Below are positions 23,443 to 33,344 of a stretch of DNA of 64,000 bases, one piece after another. Every line of letters begins with the position of its first letter. Within the stretch, counting starts at the first letter, position 1. Below the pieces are notes generated by a model. That model searched no databases. It had not been told where the DNA came from and was given only the letters and a program-made list of their open reading frames with translations. The DNA is taken from the NCBI GenBank assembly GCA_010015655.1, contig ML976674.1:186001-250000 (forward strand), written 5' to 3'. Source of the DNA: Bimuria novae-zelandiae CBS 107.79. Lineage: Eukaryota; Ascomycota; Dothideomycetes; Pleosporales; Didymosphaeriaceae. Made by a program: the position numbers and the translations under genes.

Positions 23443-24567
23443 AAAGTTAAAGTTAAAGTTACGAAGCTTCTAGTTCCCTTATTATATTATAAGTAAGTAG
23501 TTACGCGCGATTTCTTTTACTAGATAGTTATAAAAGTTCTAGTTTAATAACTCTTAGAGGTTAGCTTTAGTATATTCTAAGTAGTAGTCTAAATACGTAA
23601 TTCCCACCGTCGCTGCACGTCTTATTAATTAACCAATAATATATTTAAATATATTTCCGAGGCAGTCCCTATCCTCTAAAAGCTTATATTATATTATTAT
23701 TTTAAAATAGTAGTGATTCTATTATTTACTATTAAAGTAAGCTAAATTAAAAATCATAAGATAGTAGCTTTTTCCTTAGTTTAAAATAAGCTTTACTATT
23801 AATCTCTTTATTAGCTTTATTTATTAGTCTACTTTTAATAGCTAATTTATACCTCCTATCTCTTAGGAATATTATTATATTATTAAAGATTTTTAGCGCT
23901 TTTATATTATTTCTTTAGTTAGTCCTTTTACTTTTTATAATAGAATCTAAAGAGTGTCCTAGAGGTTAATAAGTACTTTAGCCTTACTTAGAACTTATTA
24001 TATTTTATTCTTATTAACTCTTAATACCTAAAGTTTAGTTATAAATAAAAATGCTATCCATTTATTTCCCTAATTATTACTTTTTTATAAGCTAATAGCT
24101 TACTACGTATAATTATTCGCGCTAAAACATAGAGCTTTAGTAAAAGGTCTTGTTCTTATTTTTATAACTTCTTTATTTAGTAAAGATAGTCTTATTAGCG
24201 TTAAGTATCTATTAGGACTTCTTTTTAATTACTTACAAACGAGGGTTTTATCTCTCTATAGGTCTTGGCGCTGCCTTTATAGTATTTATTTATATAAGTT
24301 TTTCAATTTTATATATTACTTTATAGCTTTAGTTTATAATTATATTTAAAATCTACTCGTCCCGTAATAGGTAAAAGTAATTAAATCTAATATAAAGGGC
24401 TAGGTGCTTAAGAAGCTAAAGGTACTAAAAGAATATTTATAAATTTAATAAAAGTCTAAAGTTAAGCTTTAGGCGTAGAACTTATATATCTAGGGTTCGC
24501 ATAACTAAGGGTGAAGGATCCGAGGCAACAACTAGGCGTAGCCCATTACACTAATAACCCTTATACT
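23443..24567 (-). mobile_element. RIPed Gypsy remnant, proximal part
   Basis: Continuation of the Gypsy split by the Copia. The stretch 24357-24553 is an inverted copy of 54587-54790, and 23450-24200 matches 61645-62330 inverted (gag N-terminal region). A short G/C-richer block around 24470-24553 (GGGCTACGCC, GTTGTTGCCTCGGATCC) is conserved in both copies and little RIPed. Confidence 0.65.
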
Positions 24568-24936
24568 TGTCAGATTGGAAGGGTAATCTGATAAGATGAA
24601 AAGATGATAATTGATTGAGATGAATTGAGGTATGAATTGTGTGTGCTGAATTCTCCGTGTCTAAGAGGTCTGGGACTCTGCCTTTTATCTTTGGGTTGCC
24701 TGCCTAGATATCCCTTGCTTCATCCTTGCTTCATTCCTTGCGTTATTCCTTGCGCGTTAAGCGAGGGCGGAATGCGAGGGCGGAATGCAAGGGCGGAATG
24801 CAAGGGCGTAAGTGCGCCAGCCTCCTTGCATATGCAAAGGACCATGTGGTCGGACACACCCCCTCAGCATAGGCGGAATGTACGGGCGTAGGTGCGCCAG
24901 CCTCCTTGCAGATGCAAAGGGCCATGTAATCGGACA
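24568..24936. mobile_element. Collapsed Copia-type LTR element, TSD ATACT
   Basis: Flanked by ATACT on both sides (24563-24567, 24937-24941). One full LTR (24568-24856, starts TGTCAGATTGG, ends GTCGGACA), a scrap of internal sequence beginning CACCCCCTCAGCATAGG, and the last ~65 bp of a second LTR ending ATCGGACA. Nearly all internal sequence is gone. It shares LTR landmarks with the Copia at 17971 (TGTCAGATT start, GCGCCAGCCTCC, CACCCCCT after the LTR) but shows little RIP. It lies at the edge of the RIPed Gypsy. Confidence 0.85.
24761..24808. repeat. 13-bp tandem repeat inside the LTR
   Basis: Almost four copies of GCRAGGGCGGAAT. The preceding ~40 bp hold three copies of the partly complementary ATTCCTTGC, so the two arrays can pair. 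Confidence 0.85.
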
Positions 24937-24941
24937 ATACT

Positions 24942-25129
24942 ATAGATAAGTTGCATCGATGTGTACACCCGCAACGAGATTAACCTCTCTAAGCTAAATA
25001 AGGCCATGGTTAGGGTGGCCACCTAGACTCTAGAGAAGAAATAGAGTAACATTATTATATAAGTACTATTTAGTCTAGTCTAGGGCTCTTTAGGTTAATT
25101 TACGCAGGACTATAGGTGTTAAGTTTTAT
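24942..25129. other. Short unique/AT-rich junction
   Basis: Mixed composition between the Copia remnant and the regulator-like frame. Nothing recognised. Confidence 0.4.
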
Positions 25130-25620
25130 AAAAACCCGCTAACCGCTGGAGGACTATTTACAGCGTGCAGGAGAGAACGATGGTAATCATACAGCCTGGG
25201 TGGCTCTTGTAAGATTGTGCTTGCGATGATGTCGTCCAGTACCAGAAGGCCTGTGGAAAATCGAAAAGCGACCTGTTCTGCGCTGTGCAATTCGGCCGAA
25301 TGACCAGGTAATGTACGCGACGCGGACGTTAGGAGGTTCAGAACAAACCGAGCCCCTTTTTTTTGGTTCCGTAACGTTTGGTCCACAACTTCTCATCAAC
25401 TCTTCGAACAGAGCCAATGCGGCATTGAGATGCGCTCGGCAGTATGCGAAACTCAAGATAGCGATTGCAAATCGCTGAAGTTGCAAAATCCTCATCAAAC
25501 GCGTACAAAACCGTGCATATGCGCGGAGATGTTCATGCTGCTAATGTATTGTAAAGCTATGCGTAGCGCCTCGAAAGTTTCCGTCGTCTGTGTAAGAGCT
25601 GTCTCCCGGACCTGATGGTC
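25130..25620 (-). pseudogene. Decayed C-terminal part of a fungal transcription-factor-like protein
   Basis: Three minus-strand frames each carry plausible coding text that would form one protein if small shifts are allowed: LRIALQYISSMNISAH (25500-25600), RFAIAILSFAYCRAHLNAAL with ALFEELMRSC (25390-25500), and VAFRFSTGLLVLDDIIASTI with LQEPPRLYDYHRSLL (25150-25380). The last resembles the C-terminal half of fungal-specific regulator domains. One shift falls at a run of eight T (near 25357-25365). I see no zinc cluster upstream. The alternative is chance ORFs with short unseen introns. Confidence 0.35.
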
Positions 25621-25799
25621 ATTGTTCGCGTTAGTCGTGAGCGTATAGAAGAAAAAGAACTCTGACACAAGCCGGCTTGTCGTACGATCGGACTACTTAT
25701 CATCATTCCCATCAGCCATGAGTTCCTGCCATCGAATGGTGTTGGTCTAAATAAAGATGGTATTGGCGGGGTTAGGCCACGCAGCAAATTCAACCTCCT

Positions 25800-26427
25800 C
25801 GCACCTTAATACACGTACCGGTAAATGGAAACATGAGAGGGAACAGCTTTTCAACATAGAAATTCAGAAGCATGGTCTCTGACGATGTACCGAAAGCTAC
25901 CTTGTCGTGATTGAACACTGTGTCGTGAGTATGAAATCGTCGACTCGTTCAAGATGGTTTAAAACAACCGCGTTTGAATCCGGCAATGGGGAGAGACTAG
26001 CATGATCGTTGTGCGTGATGCTGGGAAGACCGTGGGACAGAAATTCGGCCGATCCCTTGCATGTGGGACGAGCAGAAGTATTCAGCGCATGGCCTCTCGC
26101 TATGCCTGTTCGAGGGCTTTAGCATTATATTCGCATCCTCTTTTCCACTAACTTACGGCGATGCCGGGATTTGTCCTTCTTCTCACGTTTGACTCGCTCT
26201 GCCATTTCCACCAGCCGCCTGCCGCGATCCATCCATTGCGGTTTGACCTCTTGATAGTAACAGGTAATCAAGAGGCGAGCTGCTATAATTCAGCCAGTCT
26301 TTCGAAAGGTCCTGATCCCGATCAGACCGCAGATTACAGGGCTAACATCTGATGAAGCGTATCAGATATCTTCGACATGTTTTTCCTGACTTGGTTGCGA
26401 ATCCTTTTTAGGCACTACAGAATGCCG
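25800..26427. other. Intergenic, no gene seen
   Basis: Normal composition with short open frames lacking coding features. It probably holds the 3' region of the mannosyltransferase gene at 26428. Confidence 0.45.
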
Positions 26428-27679
26428 TCACACATGCGCCCACCCGATCTTCCGCAGTACCTGCATCTCATTGATCAAGCAGAATCCACCGGGCTCCTCA
26501 TTCGTTGGGTCATCCTCATACCACCTCTGTAGTCTTGATGCGACAGCTCTAGTTTTGAGCATCGGTGTCGTTGTCCATCGCCTTATCCGGTTCTCCCACA
26601 GTCTCAAGCCGATGATTATCGATGATAAAGTTACCTCGCCATTTCTCATAGCTTCGTACGCTTCGCTGGTGTACCCAACGCGGACCCTAGGATTGACAAA
26701 TACTCCTTTCGAACGCGAAAAGGGATTATCGGCGTGTATGAGGCAACACTCAGAACCCTCCAGATGCGCCGCAGCCAATGAGTCCGGGATTCCACGGAAT
26801 CGCAGTGCCGAGGGCCCCGTGAAAACCTGCGCAGGCATCGCGACTATTTGGATTAGTTGCGCTTAGCAAGTGGTGATGCTGCCACTTACCCATACCATTC
26901 CAGCAGCTCGATACGGGGACTGGTACATATCGACTCATGGCGTCTCGCGATACGCGCGACCTAAAGTACGGCCAGGTAGGCATCAGATGCTCGTTGCCCT
27001 CGGAATCTCTCAATGCGAAAGTGTCGTAGAAGTATGGAGGGTTCTTAAAGTCCATCGAGCATGCCGCAGCGTATTCGCCACCATTAGTATCCAGCAGTTG
27101 AAGTGCATCTTCGGTTGAGAAGACCACGTCGTTGATGAACAGCACCTTTTCGAATTGGACGCCGCGCTCCGCCAGCTCAGCAAGTGGCTCCAATCCGATA
27201 TTCCTCTGTTTCGCAAGATACGGTATGCGGCGCATTTCCCTTTGTCCTTGCGGAGTATCTACCCAGCCTTCGCCCTTCGACTCCACGGATATCTCATCCA
27301 GATGAGTCGCATTCGACGTGGTAATTCTTCGATCGGCTCCTATCCTCTCAAAGGCTTCATCGAGTTCGCGAAGCGCATCTTTTGTGTTGTCCCAGCTTCC
27401 GCTTTCATGGACACTGATAAAGACGTTGTGGGGTCCGAGATGCTCAACCAGATCCACCAATGCAGCGTTTAGTGAGGAGCGAAGTATAGCTTCGTTATTC
27501 CAGAAGATTCCCGCGATGAATATGCGCTCAGGTCCAGGCGCATGTACAGCTGTCGAATCGCCCTCAGCTCGCGCCAGGGATTGTCGCACATGCAGAACTT
27601 CCACGGTGCTGAACAGGACCAACACGACCAGAAGGATGCGCGCGAGGGTCTTTCTCAGGCTGTTACGGCGGAGATACAT
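26428..27679 (-). CDS. CAP59/CMT1-family glycosyltransferase (alpha-1,3-mannosyltransferase type)
   Basis: Predicted type II Golgi/ER membrane glycosyltransferase, 401 aa. Exons 27679-26890 and 26843-26428. The 46-bp intron uses GTAAGT and the CAAATAG acceptor; a nearer-looking GCGCAG acceptor at 26827 gives the wrong frame, while this one reads NGMVAMPAQVFTG in frame. A signal anchor (ILLVVLVLFSTVEVL) spans about residues 15-29. Family landmarks: RIFIAGIFWNNEAIL, KVLFINDVVF (metal/nucleotide-sugar region), ACSMDFKNPPYFYDTF, and in exon 2 LRFRGIPDSLA, LEGSECCLIHADNP and VNPRVRVGYT. Cryptococcal relatives act in capsule mannan synthesis; in other fungi the role is probably cell-surface glycan assembly. 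The substrate is inferred from the family only. Confidence 0.92.
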
Positions 27680-28113
27680 GCGTGCGAGTGGTCAACCCCA
27701 GCAAAAGAGATTTGTTGAGGGGTCCATTTGCGATTTCCACTGCTCGCAAGGAGGTAGAGAAAGTGAAAGGCGCCCGCAGTTGGAATGACGACCCGTTAAC
27801 ACAGAGGTACAGCCCCTGTGTGCTTGTGCACTGGAGCAGTCTGTGCTTCGACGCTTGAATCCGCTTGCCATGGCCCTACGAACTCGTTTGACGAATGAGT
27901 GCCGTTGCGGCAACTCGAGTTCCGGGCAACCCGGTCTAGGTTCGTGCGGCTTACGGTCTTCGGACATTGCACCACATCACCTCTACGCGTCTCACGACCA
28001 CAACACTTGTGCGGTTACTTCCTAGTACTTTGCACGCGTCGCGGTGTTATGTTGAGTACTTGGTTAACTCCCATACAAATAAGTCTAACAAGATCTGTCC
28101 ATTGTGTACCGCT
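27680..28113. other. Intergenic, mannosyltransferase promoter and neighbour 3' end
   Basis: Upstream region of the minus-strand mannosyltransferase and 3' flank of the next minus-strand gene fragment. No convincing frame. Confidence 0.45.
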
Positions 28114-28987
28114 TCAACTCTTCACCGGCGTAACCCCATTCGTAATCTTCCGAGGCGTAGCCCATTGCTCAGGTTGGTCCTTCGATGCAACCCTCGCAGC
28201 TTGAAGCGCCGACTTGTATGCAGGATTGTTGCTGTTGAAGATCGACTCATGCAACTCGGCATAAATAGCGCGACGCAGCTGCAACTCAGAAGTCTCGAAG
28301 CACTGATTCACCAGCACACGCAATGTGTTGTCATCGATCTTGGTGATGTTGGCAGATGATTTAACGATGCAGCATGCCACCACAGACTGTGCGGTCTTCC
28401 TCAGACCCTCGCTGGAGAAGTTGTACACGAAGAATGCTATGTCGAGCCTCGAAATGCCTCCCAGTGGGTCAACTGATATTGCGCTAGTCAACCAAAGGTC
28501 AGTTTGCATTGATGGGAAGGTTATCAAGGCCTTACTATGTTGTCCGAAACGTTCGCGAGCCCGATGTGGCTCCCATTAGCTTCCCAATGACACTACTGGC
28601 AAGATTGGCCAGCCCATATACCACTAGACCATGCGAGAAATCGCTGACGGCACCTTTGATTGCAGGGCCCATGCTGTCCTCGTTGGTCGAGCTACATTGT
28701 ATGTATTCGAAGGTGTTCAAGATCTTGGAGATTGGGATCAAATGCGTGTCGTGCTCCTAGTTCCTACGACGGATTAATGCTGCATCAAGGCGTGCACGGG
28801 TGTATACCTACCGAATACGCTCGTTGAACGAATCGAGAGGATCCTGCGCGGTTTGACGCATGTTCTCGAGAGCTTCTTTACATTCTGCTTCCTTGTCCTT
28901 GGCATCGTCGGCCTTGTCGATTTGGTCGCGAACGGCTGAGACGGCGGCACCCGTTGTGGTAACCTTTACCTCCAAACAAAGTGCAGT
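28114..28987 (-). pseudogene. 3' part of an unknown gene, cut off by the pogo nest
   Basis: Three exon-like blocks on the minus strand: A 28987-28812 (after TTTTAG; reads VTTTGAAVSAVRDQIDKADD, then an acidic/basic helix to SFNERIR), B 28756-28536 (EHDTHLIPISKILNTFEY... AVSDFSHGLVVYGLANLASS) and C 28483-28114 (AISVDPLGGISRLDIAFFVY... to stop). B and C join in phase over a 52-bp intron (GTAAGG...CTGAC...CTAG). A and B, across 28811-28757, are one base out of phase, and no other acceptor or donor fits. No ATG lies in the ~140 bp between exon A and the transposon at 29127, so the 5' end is missing. No family recognised. Confidence 0.55.
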
Positions 28988-29126
28988 CTAAAAGACGAAG
29001 TGCGAGGAACTGGATGTGGAGCAGGGCTTCCACAAAAGCACACAGTACTAAACAGTAATCGAGAAGAGGAGAGTGCCTCTTATAGCAGAAATTATCCTAT
29101 TTCGTTGCTCGGCCAAAGTGGGATTA

Positions 29127-31246
29127 CCGTGCCCGACGGGCTCGTGCACCGCGCGGGCTCGTGCACCACCCCACCAAACAACGCGTCCATCTCGACTTTT
29201 TCAACACGCGATAACTACACCACTATAGTACTAATTAATAAGGCAATTGCAGATTTAGAATCGCGTAAAGCTAGCGATAATTTTAGCATCTAGGGTATTA
29301 CGAAAAAATATGGTGTATCGCATTCAACACTTAGCCAAAGGTGGAACCACTAGATAGGCCCTCGGGCAGCCGGGTACGCCGCGCAACAACTACTTAGCCT
29401 ATAATAAAAGGAGGGACTCGTGGAGTATATTAGAGGGCTTACGGCTCGTGGGCTACCTCCTACGAGAGCTATAATACAAAATTTCGCGTCTAATATATTA
29501 AAAAAGCATGTTAGAGAGGGCTGGGTTTCGCGTTTTATTAACCGTAACTACGACTATCTTATCTCTAAATAGAGCGCTGGCATAGACGTTATACGCTATT
29601 AGGCTAACTTACAACGTAAGTATAAGTTATACTTTAACCTCTTACATTATAAGATTATTTAGTATAAGGTAGAGCCTTATAATACCTATAATATGGATGA
29701 AAAGGGCTTTATAATTAGTATTATAGGACGCTTAAAACAGGTGTTTAGTTAGCTTTAATAAGAGGAAAAGAAGGTCTAAATAGCGCTTTAAAATAGCTCT
29801 TAAGAGTAGGTAATAGTTGTAGTAACTATTAGAATAGATAGGAGTGTTTTATTACTAGCCCTTATATACTTATTAGCTAACTGCATACTTCAAGCCTTAT
29901 AGGTAGCTTAAATTAAAGCAGGAAAGTATAGTGTGTTTGTAAGCTTCTTACTAACAGGATAGACGAATAATAATATTAGATTAGCCTAGTTAGAGCAGGT
30001 TTTCGACCGCGAAACAAAGTAAAAAGCACGCCTTAGCTAAGCTTAGCGCCTCCTTATACTTAATAGCCACGATAGCTACCTCTTAATAGACTTTATTAAA
30101 TACTGCAAGGCTTATAAAATACTACTAGTCGTATTTCCCCCTTACTTAACCTATATACTATAGCCTCTTAATGTAGTTTGCTTTAAACCTCTTAGCAGTA
30201 ACTACTCTACTAAGCTTACTAATTACTTCTTTAAAACGTAAGGGTTACTAGCTAGCTAGAAGGGAGACTTCTTCCCGCTATTCTAGGGTGCTTAGGAGTC
30301 TATATTTATAATAAAACTTGTCCTTAAGGCGTTTAAAGCCACTAGTATAGCCCCTATAAAGGCTGACGTCGTACTTAAGCGTTTCCGTAAATAGGACAAT
30401 AATAAGAGTGAGGCACGGCTCTTAGCCCTTTTGCCTAAGGACTGGAGGCAGATAGAGCGTCTCATACGTACTACAGTGAAGGATACCTCGGCGGAGACCT
30501 TGCAGAAGCTCTCCTAAACGCTACACTAACTTTAGGTTTAAAACGAGCTACTACACCATGAGAACAGCGGCCTAAGGGATGCTCTTACTACTAAGAAGTA
30601 GCGTAAGAACGCTGGCAAGCCTCTTGATTTATAGCGCGAGGAGGAGTACCACGGTGGTGCTACTTTCTAGTCGCCCTCTAAGTTCGAGCGAGCACGTGAG
30701 CGTGAGGTAGAAAAGCAACACCAAGAGGAGCAGGAGAGACTAGCAAAGTTAAATAGAAAGGAGCTTTAAGCTGCTGCCAAGCTCCTCAAGGAGTAAGAGA
30801 AGGAGGAGCGTCGTGTGGCGAGAGAGAGAGCCAAGGAGGTGCGAGATCAGATAAAGGCCGAACAGGTGGCTGCCCGGGATGCCAGAAAAGCTGCTCAAAA
30901 CACTAGGCAGGCCTCTACAATTACCCAAAGAGGCAAGCGCAAAGCTTCAAAAGCATCTCTAATAAAGCGCAAGCTAAAACAAGCTAAGGGCGGTGCTGCA
31001 GCTTATCCGTCGTCCCTAGAAGCTGCACTAGCACCTCCACCTAAAGTTAGCTCTCGCGGTCGCGCAATCACTCTCTTGCAAAAACTTAGATAGTATAACT
31101 TATTTATACGCCTCTACGGAGTAATTATAACAAAAAATCTCGCGATAATCGCTTTTGTAGCGCTCACAATAACCTTATCTTTGTGGTGGTGAGCATGTTG
31201 GTGTTGGTGCACGAGCCCGCGCGGTGCACGAGCCCGTCGGGCACGG
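29127..31246 (+). mobile_element. Pogo-type DNA transposon C (2120 bp)
   Basis: The terminal repeats start CCGTGCCCGACGGGCTCG, contain GGGCTCGTGCACC twice at 17-bp spacing, and on the left run into ACCCCACCAAA. TA flanks at 29125-29126 and 31247-31248, the latter also the left flank of element D. RIP is strong from about 29250 to 30330 and weak from about 30640 to 31090. Confidence 0.93.
29215..31093 (+). pseudogene. Pogo transposase remnant of element C (HTH-DDE_1-coiled coil)
   Basis: Plus-strand translation with stops. N-terminal psq-type HTH: AIADLESRKASDNFSI, then GITKKYGVSHSTLSQRW. DDE_1 core: TYNMDEKGFIISI (first Asp), LLILNSHDSYL (second Asp), VVFPPYLTYILQPLNVVCF (landmark before the third acidic residue). 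The C-terminal 150 codons, almost free of stops, form a strongly charged coiled coil and a basic tail (30815-31093). The original start codon appears to have been ATG, now ATA. Not functional. Confidence 0.8.
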
Positions 31247-31338
31247 TACCCTGCCGAGACAGTCAGTGCGCCGCGACACTAACGCGCCACCCCAACAGAT
31301 GTAGCACCTCAACTTTGACGCGCCGCATCTCCACCAAT

Positions 31339-33250
31339 ATGGATCCGATTGAGGCTGCAATCATCGCTATCGACTCACGAGAACCTGGAGAAACTTTCTT
31401 ATATAGAAAAATTGCAGAAGAATTTGGTGTTGTGCGGTCAATATTAACGCGCTGGCATAGACGCGCCATGCAGGCGCGTACACAGCTACTATAAACTTGC
31501 TAAAATCTTAACTAATAATAAGAATCTAAGCTCCTATAGTATATATAGTGTCTTACTTAGAAAGGTCTACCCCCTACGCGTTAGATAATCTAAAACTTTA
31601 CATTAATTATTACTAAAAAGGATATCTCTATGTAATAGGTTAATTACTTTATTAGGCGCTACCCTAACTCCCTAATCTCGCGATAGACAACTAGGCTAGA
31701 TAGTAATTACTATAACGCTGATTTAGGCGCAAGATATAGGCTCTACTTTAAGCTTCTATATAAGAAAATTATAAAGTATGGCATAGAGCCTTAGTATACC
31801 TATAATATGGACGAAAAAGACTTCCTACTCGGCATCACCGGCAGGTCAAAAAGGATCTTCGACAGGCCTATATATAAGAGTCGCCAAGTGAGGCAATCTA
31901 TCCAGGATAGCAGTCGTGAGTAGATCTCGCTCATCGCATGTATATGCGCCGATAGATTTACTGTTAATCCATCACTAATCTATCGATCTAACGCTAAGAC
32001 TCTACAATCAAGCTAGGTTAAGGAAATTAACGTTAATTCTTATAAAGTTTTTATTACCTTATTAACCTTTAGATGGTCAAATAACGAGATAGGGCTTTAA
32101 TAGCTAAAACAGGTGTTTGGTTGCTATACTAAGGAGAAGGCGTAATAGTAGTGGCGACTCTTAGTCCTTAATAGGCATAGATCTCACATTACTATAGATT
32201 TTATTAACTATTATAATTAGAAAAAGATCCTCCTTGCGATATTTCCCCCTTACGCTACTTATACGCTGTAGCCTCTAGACGTTTGTGTGTTTAAGTCTCT
32301 TTCTATCGCCTACTCCGACGAGCTCTCCGCATACCTGTATAAGAGTTAAGGGCTATTAATAATTACTAAAAGAGACTTCTTTACACTATTCTAGAGGGCC
32401 TGGATAACGTTAGTTACGCTGTAATTAATTACTAAAGCTTTTAAGTGTATAGGTATCTCGTTGCCAGATCCTATACTAATCCTTAGTTAATTTAATAAAG
32501 ATAAGTCTCTAGAATAGAGATCGCGTAAAAGCTCTACTTTAGTACTTAGCGCGTTTAATTAGCGCAAAATTAATTAGCTTTTAAAAGTTATTATTAATAC
32601 AGGGGGAGGTAATAAGGCCAAGAAGCTAAGTCGCACTATACACTTAATCTCTATATAGAAGTAGCTCCTAGAGCATAAGAATTAGGGGCTACGAAAAGCT
32701 CTCATAAACTAGAAACGGCGTTAAACAAAGGGCAGGACTCTACCTTTTAAGTAGCTAGATAAGTAGTATAGAGAATCTATTTTCTAATTACCTGCCCGCG
32801 TATAGAGGGCGCGCAATTTTCTTAGCCAATAAAAGGCTAAAAAGTAACAACTATAACTCTAGAAAAGTGAGGAGAGAGAGATCTAGATAGTAAATAGGTA
32901 GCTTAAAGCTTGTCTACTATAGGAGAAGCGTGTTGCGCGTATAGTAGCTAGAAATACGCGCGCTAAGGAGAAAGCTAATTAGGCTACTAAGTAACGCCTC
33001 TATTAATAGGCTCGCAAGGCTTAATAATAATTTTAAAAACGTCTTAAAATTGCTAAAAAGGGAAGCTAGAATGCTTTAAAAGCTACTTATATAATTACAA
33101 AGAGGAAGAAGCCTACGCCAGCATCTATACGCGTTAATATAATAATATTTACGCTATTAGCGCCAGCATCGCGCAGTAGCCAAACAATTAGAACACTAAG
33201 TAAATATCTATAATTTAACTAGCTAGCAATCTTCTATAGCTCTATAAAAT
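31339..33250 (+). pseudogene. Pogo transposase remnant of element D
   Basis: Starts at ATG 31339 with MDPIEAAIIAIDSREPGETF, an intact HTH half (YRKIAEEFGVVRSILTRWHR) for about 50 codons, then TAA. Beyond this the frame is RIPed but still reads TYNMDEKDFLLGITGRSKRI (first catalytic Asp, near 31797-31860), followed by later DDE blocks and a charged C-terminus. A patch around 31800-31990 is noticeably less mutated than its surroundings. Not functional. Confidence 0.8.
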
Positions 33251-33344
33251 CTTAACTCTAGAAAATTTCGCGATAAAAGCTTTTATATAAAACTCTATAG
33301 CCTCATGTTGCTGGCTGCGGTACTGGTGTTAGAGTGGCGCGTTA

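Noticed and set aside
24761..24808. CRISPR-like array
   Set aside because: Units are 13 bp without spacers and lie inside an LTR; CRISPR arrays are not expected in a fungal nuclear genome.
26827..26889. Mannosyltransferase intron ending at the strong GCGCAG acceptor (26827)
   Set aside because: It shifts the frame and destroys the conserved LRFRGIPDSLA block; the upstream CAAATAG acceptor keeps frame and family sequence.
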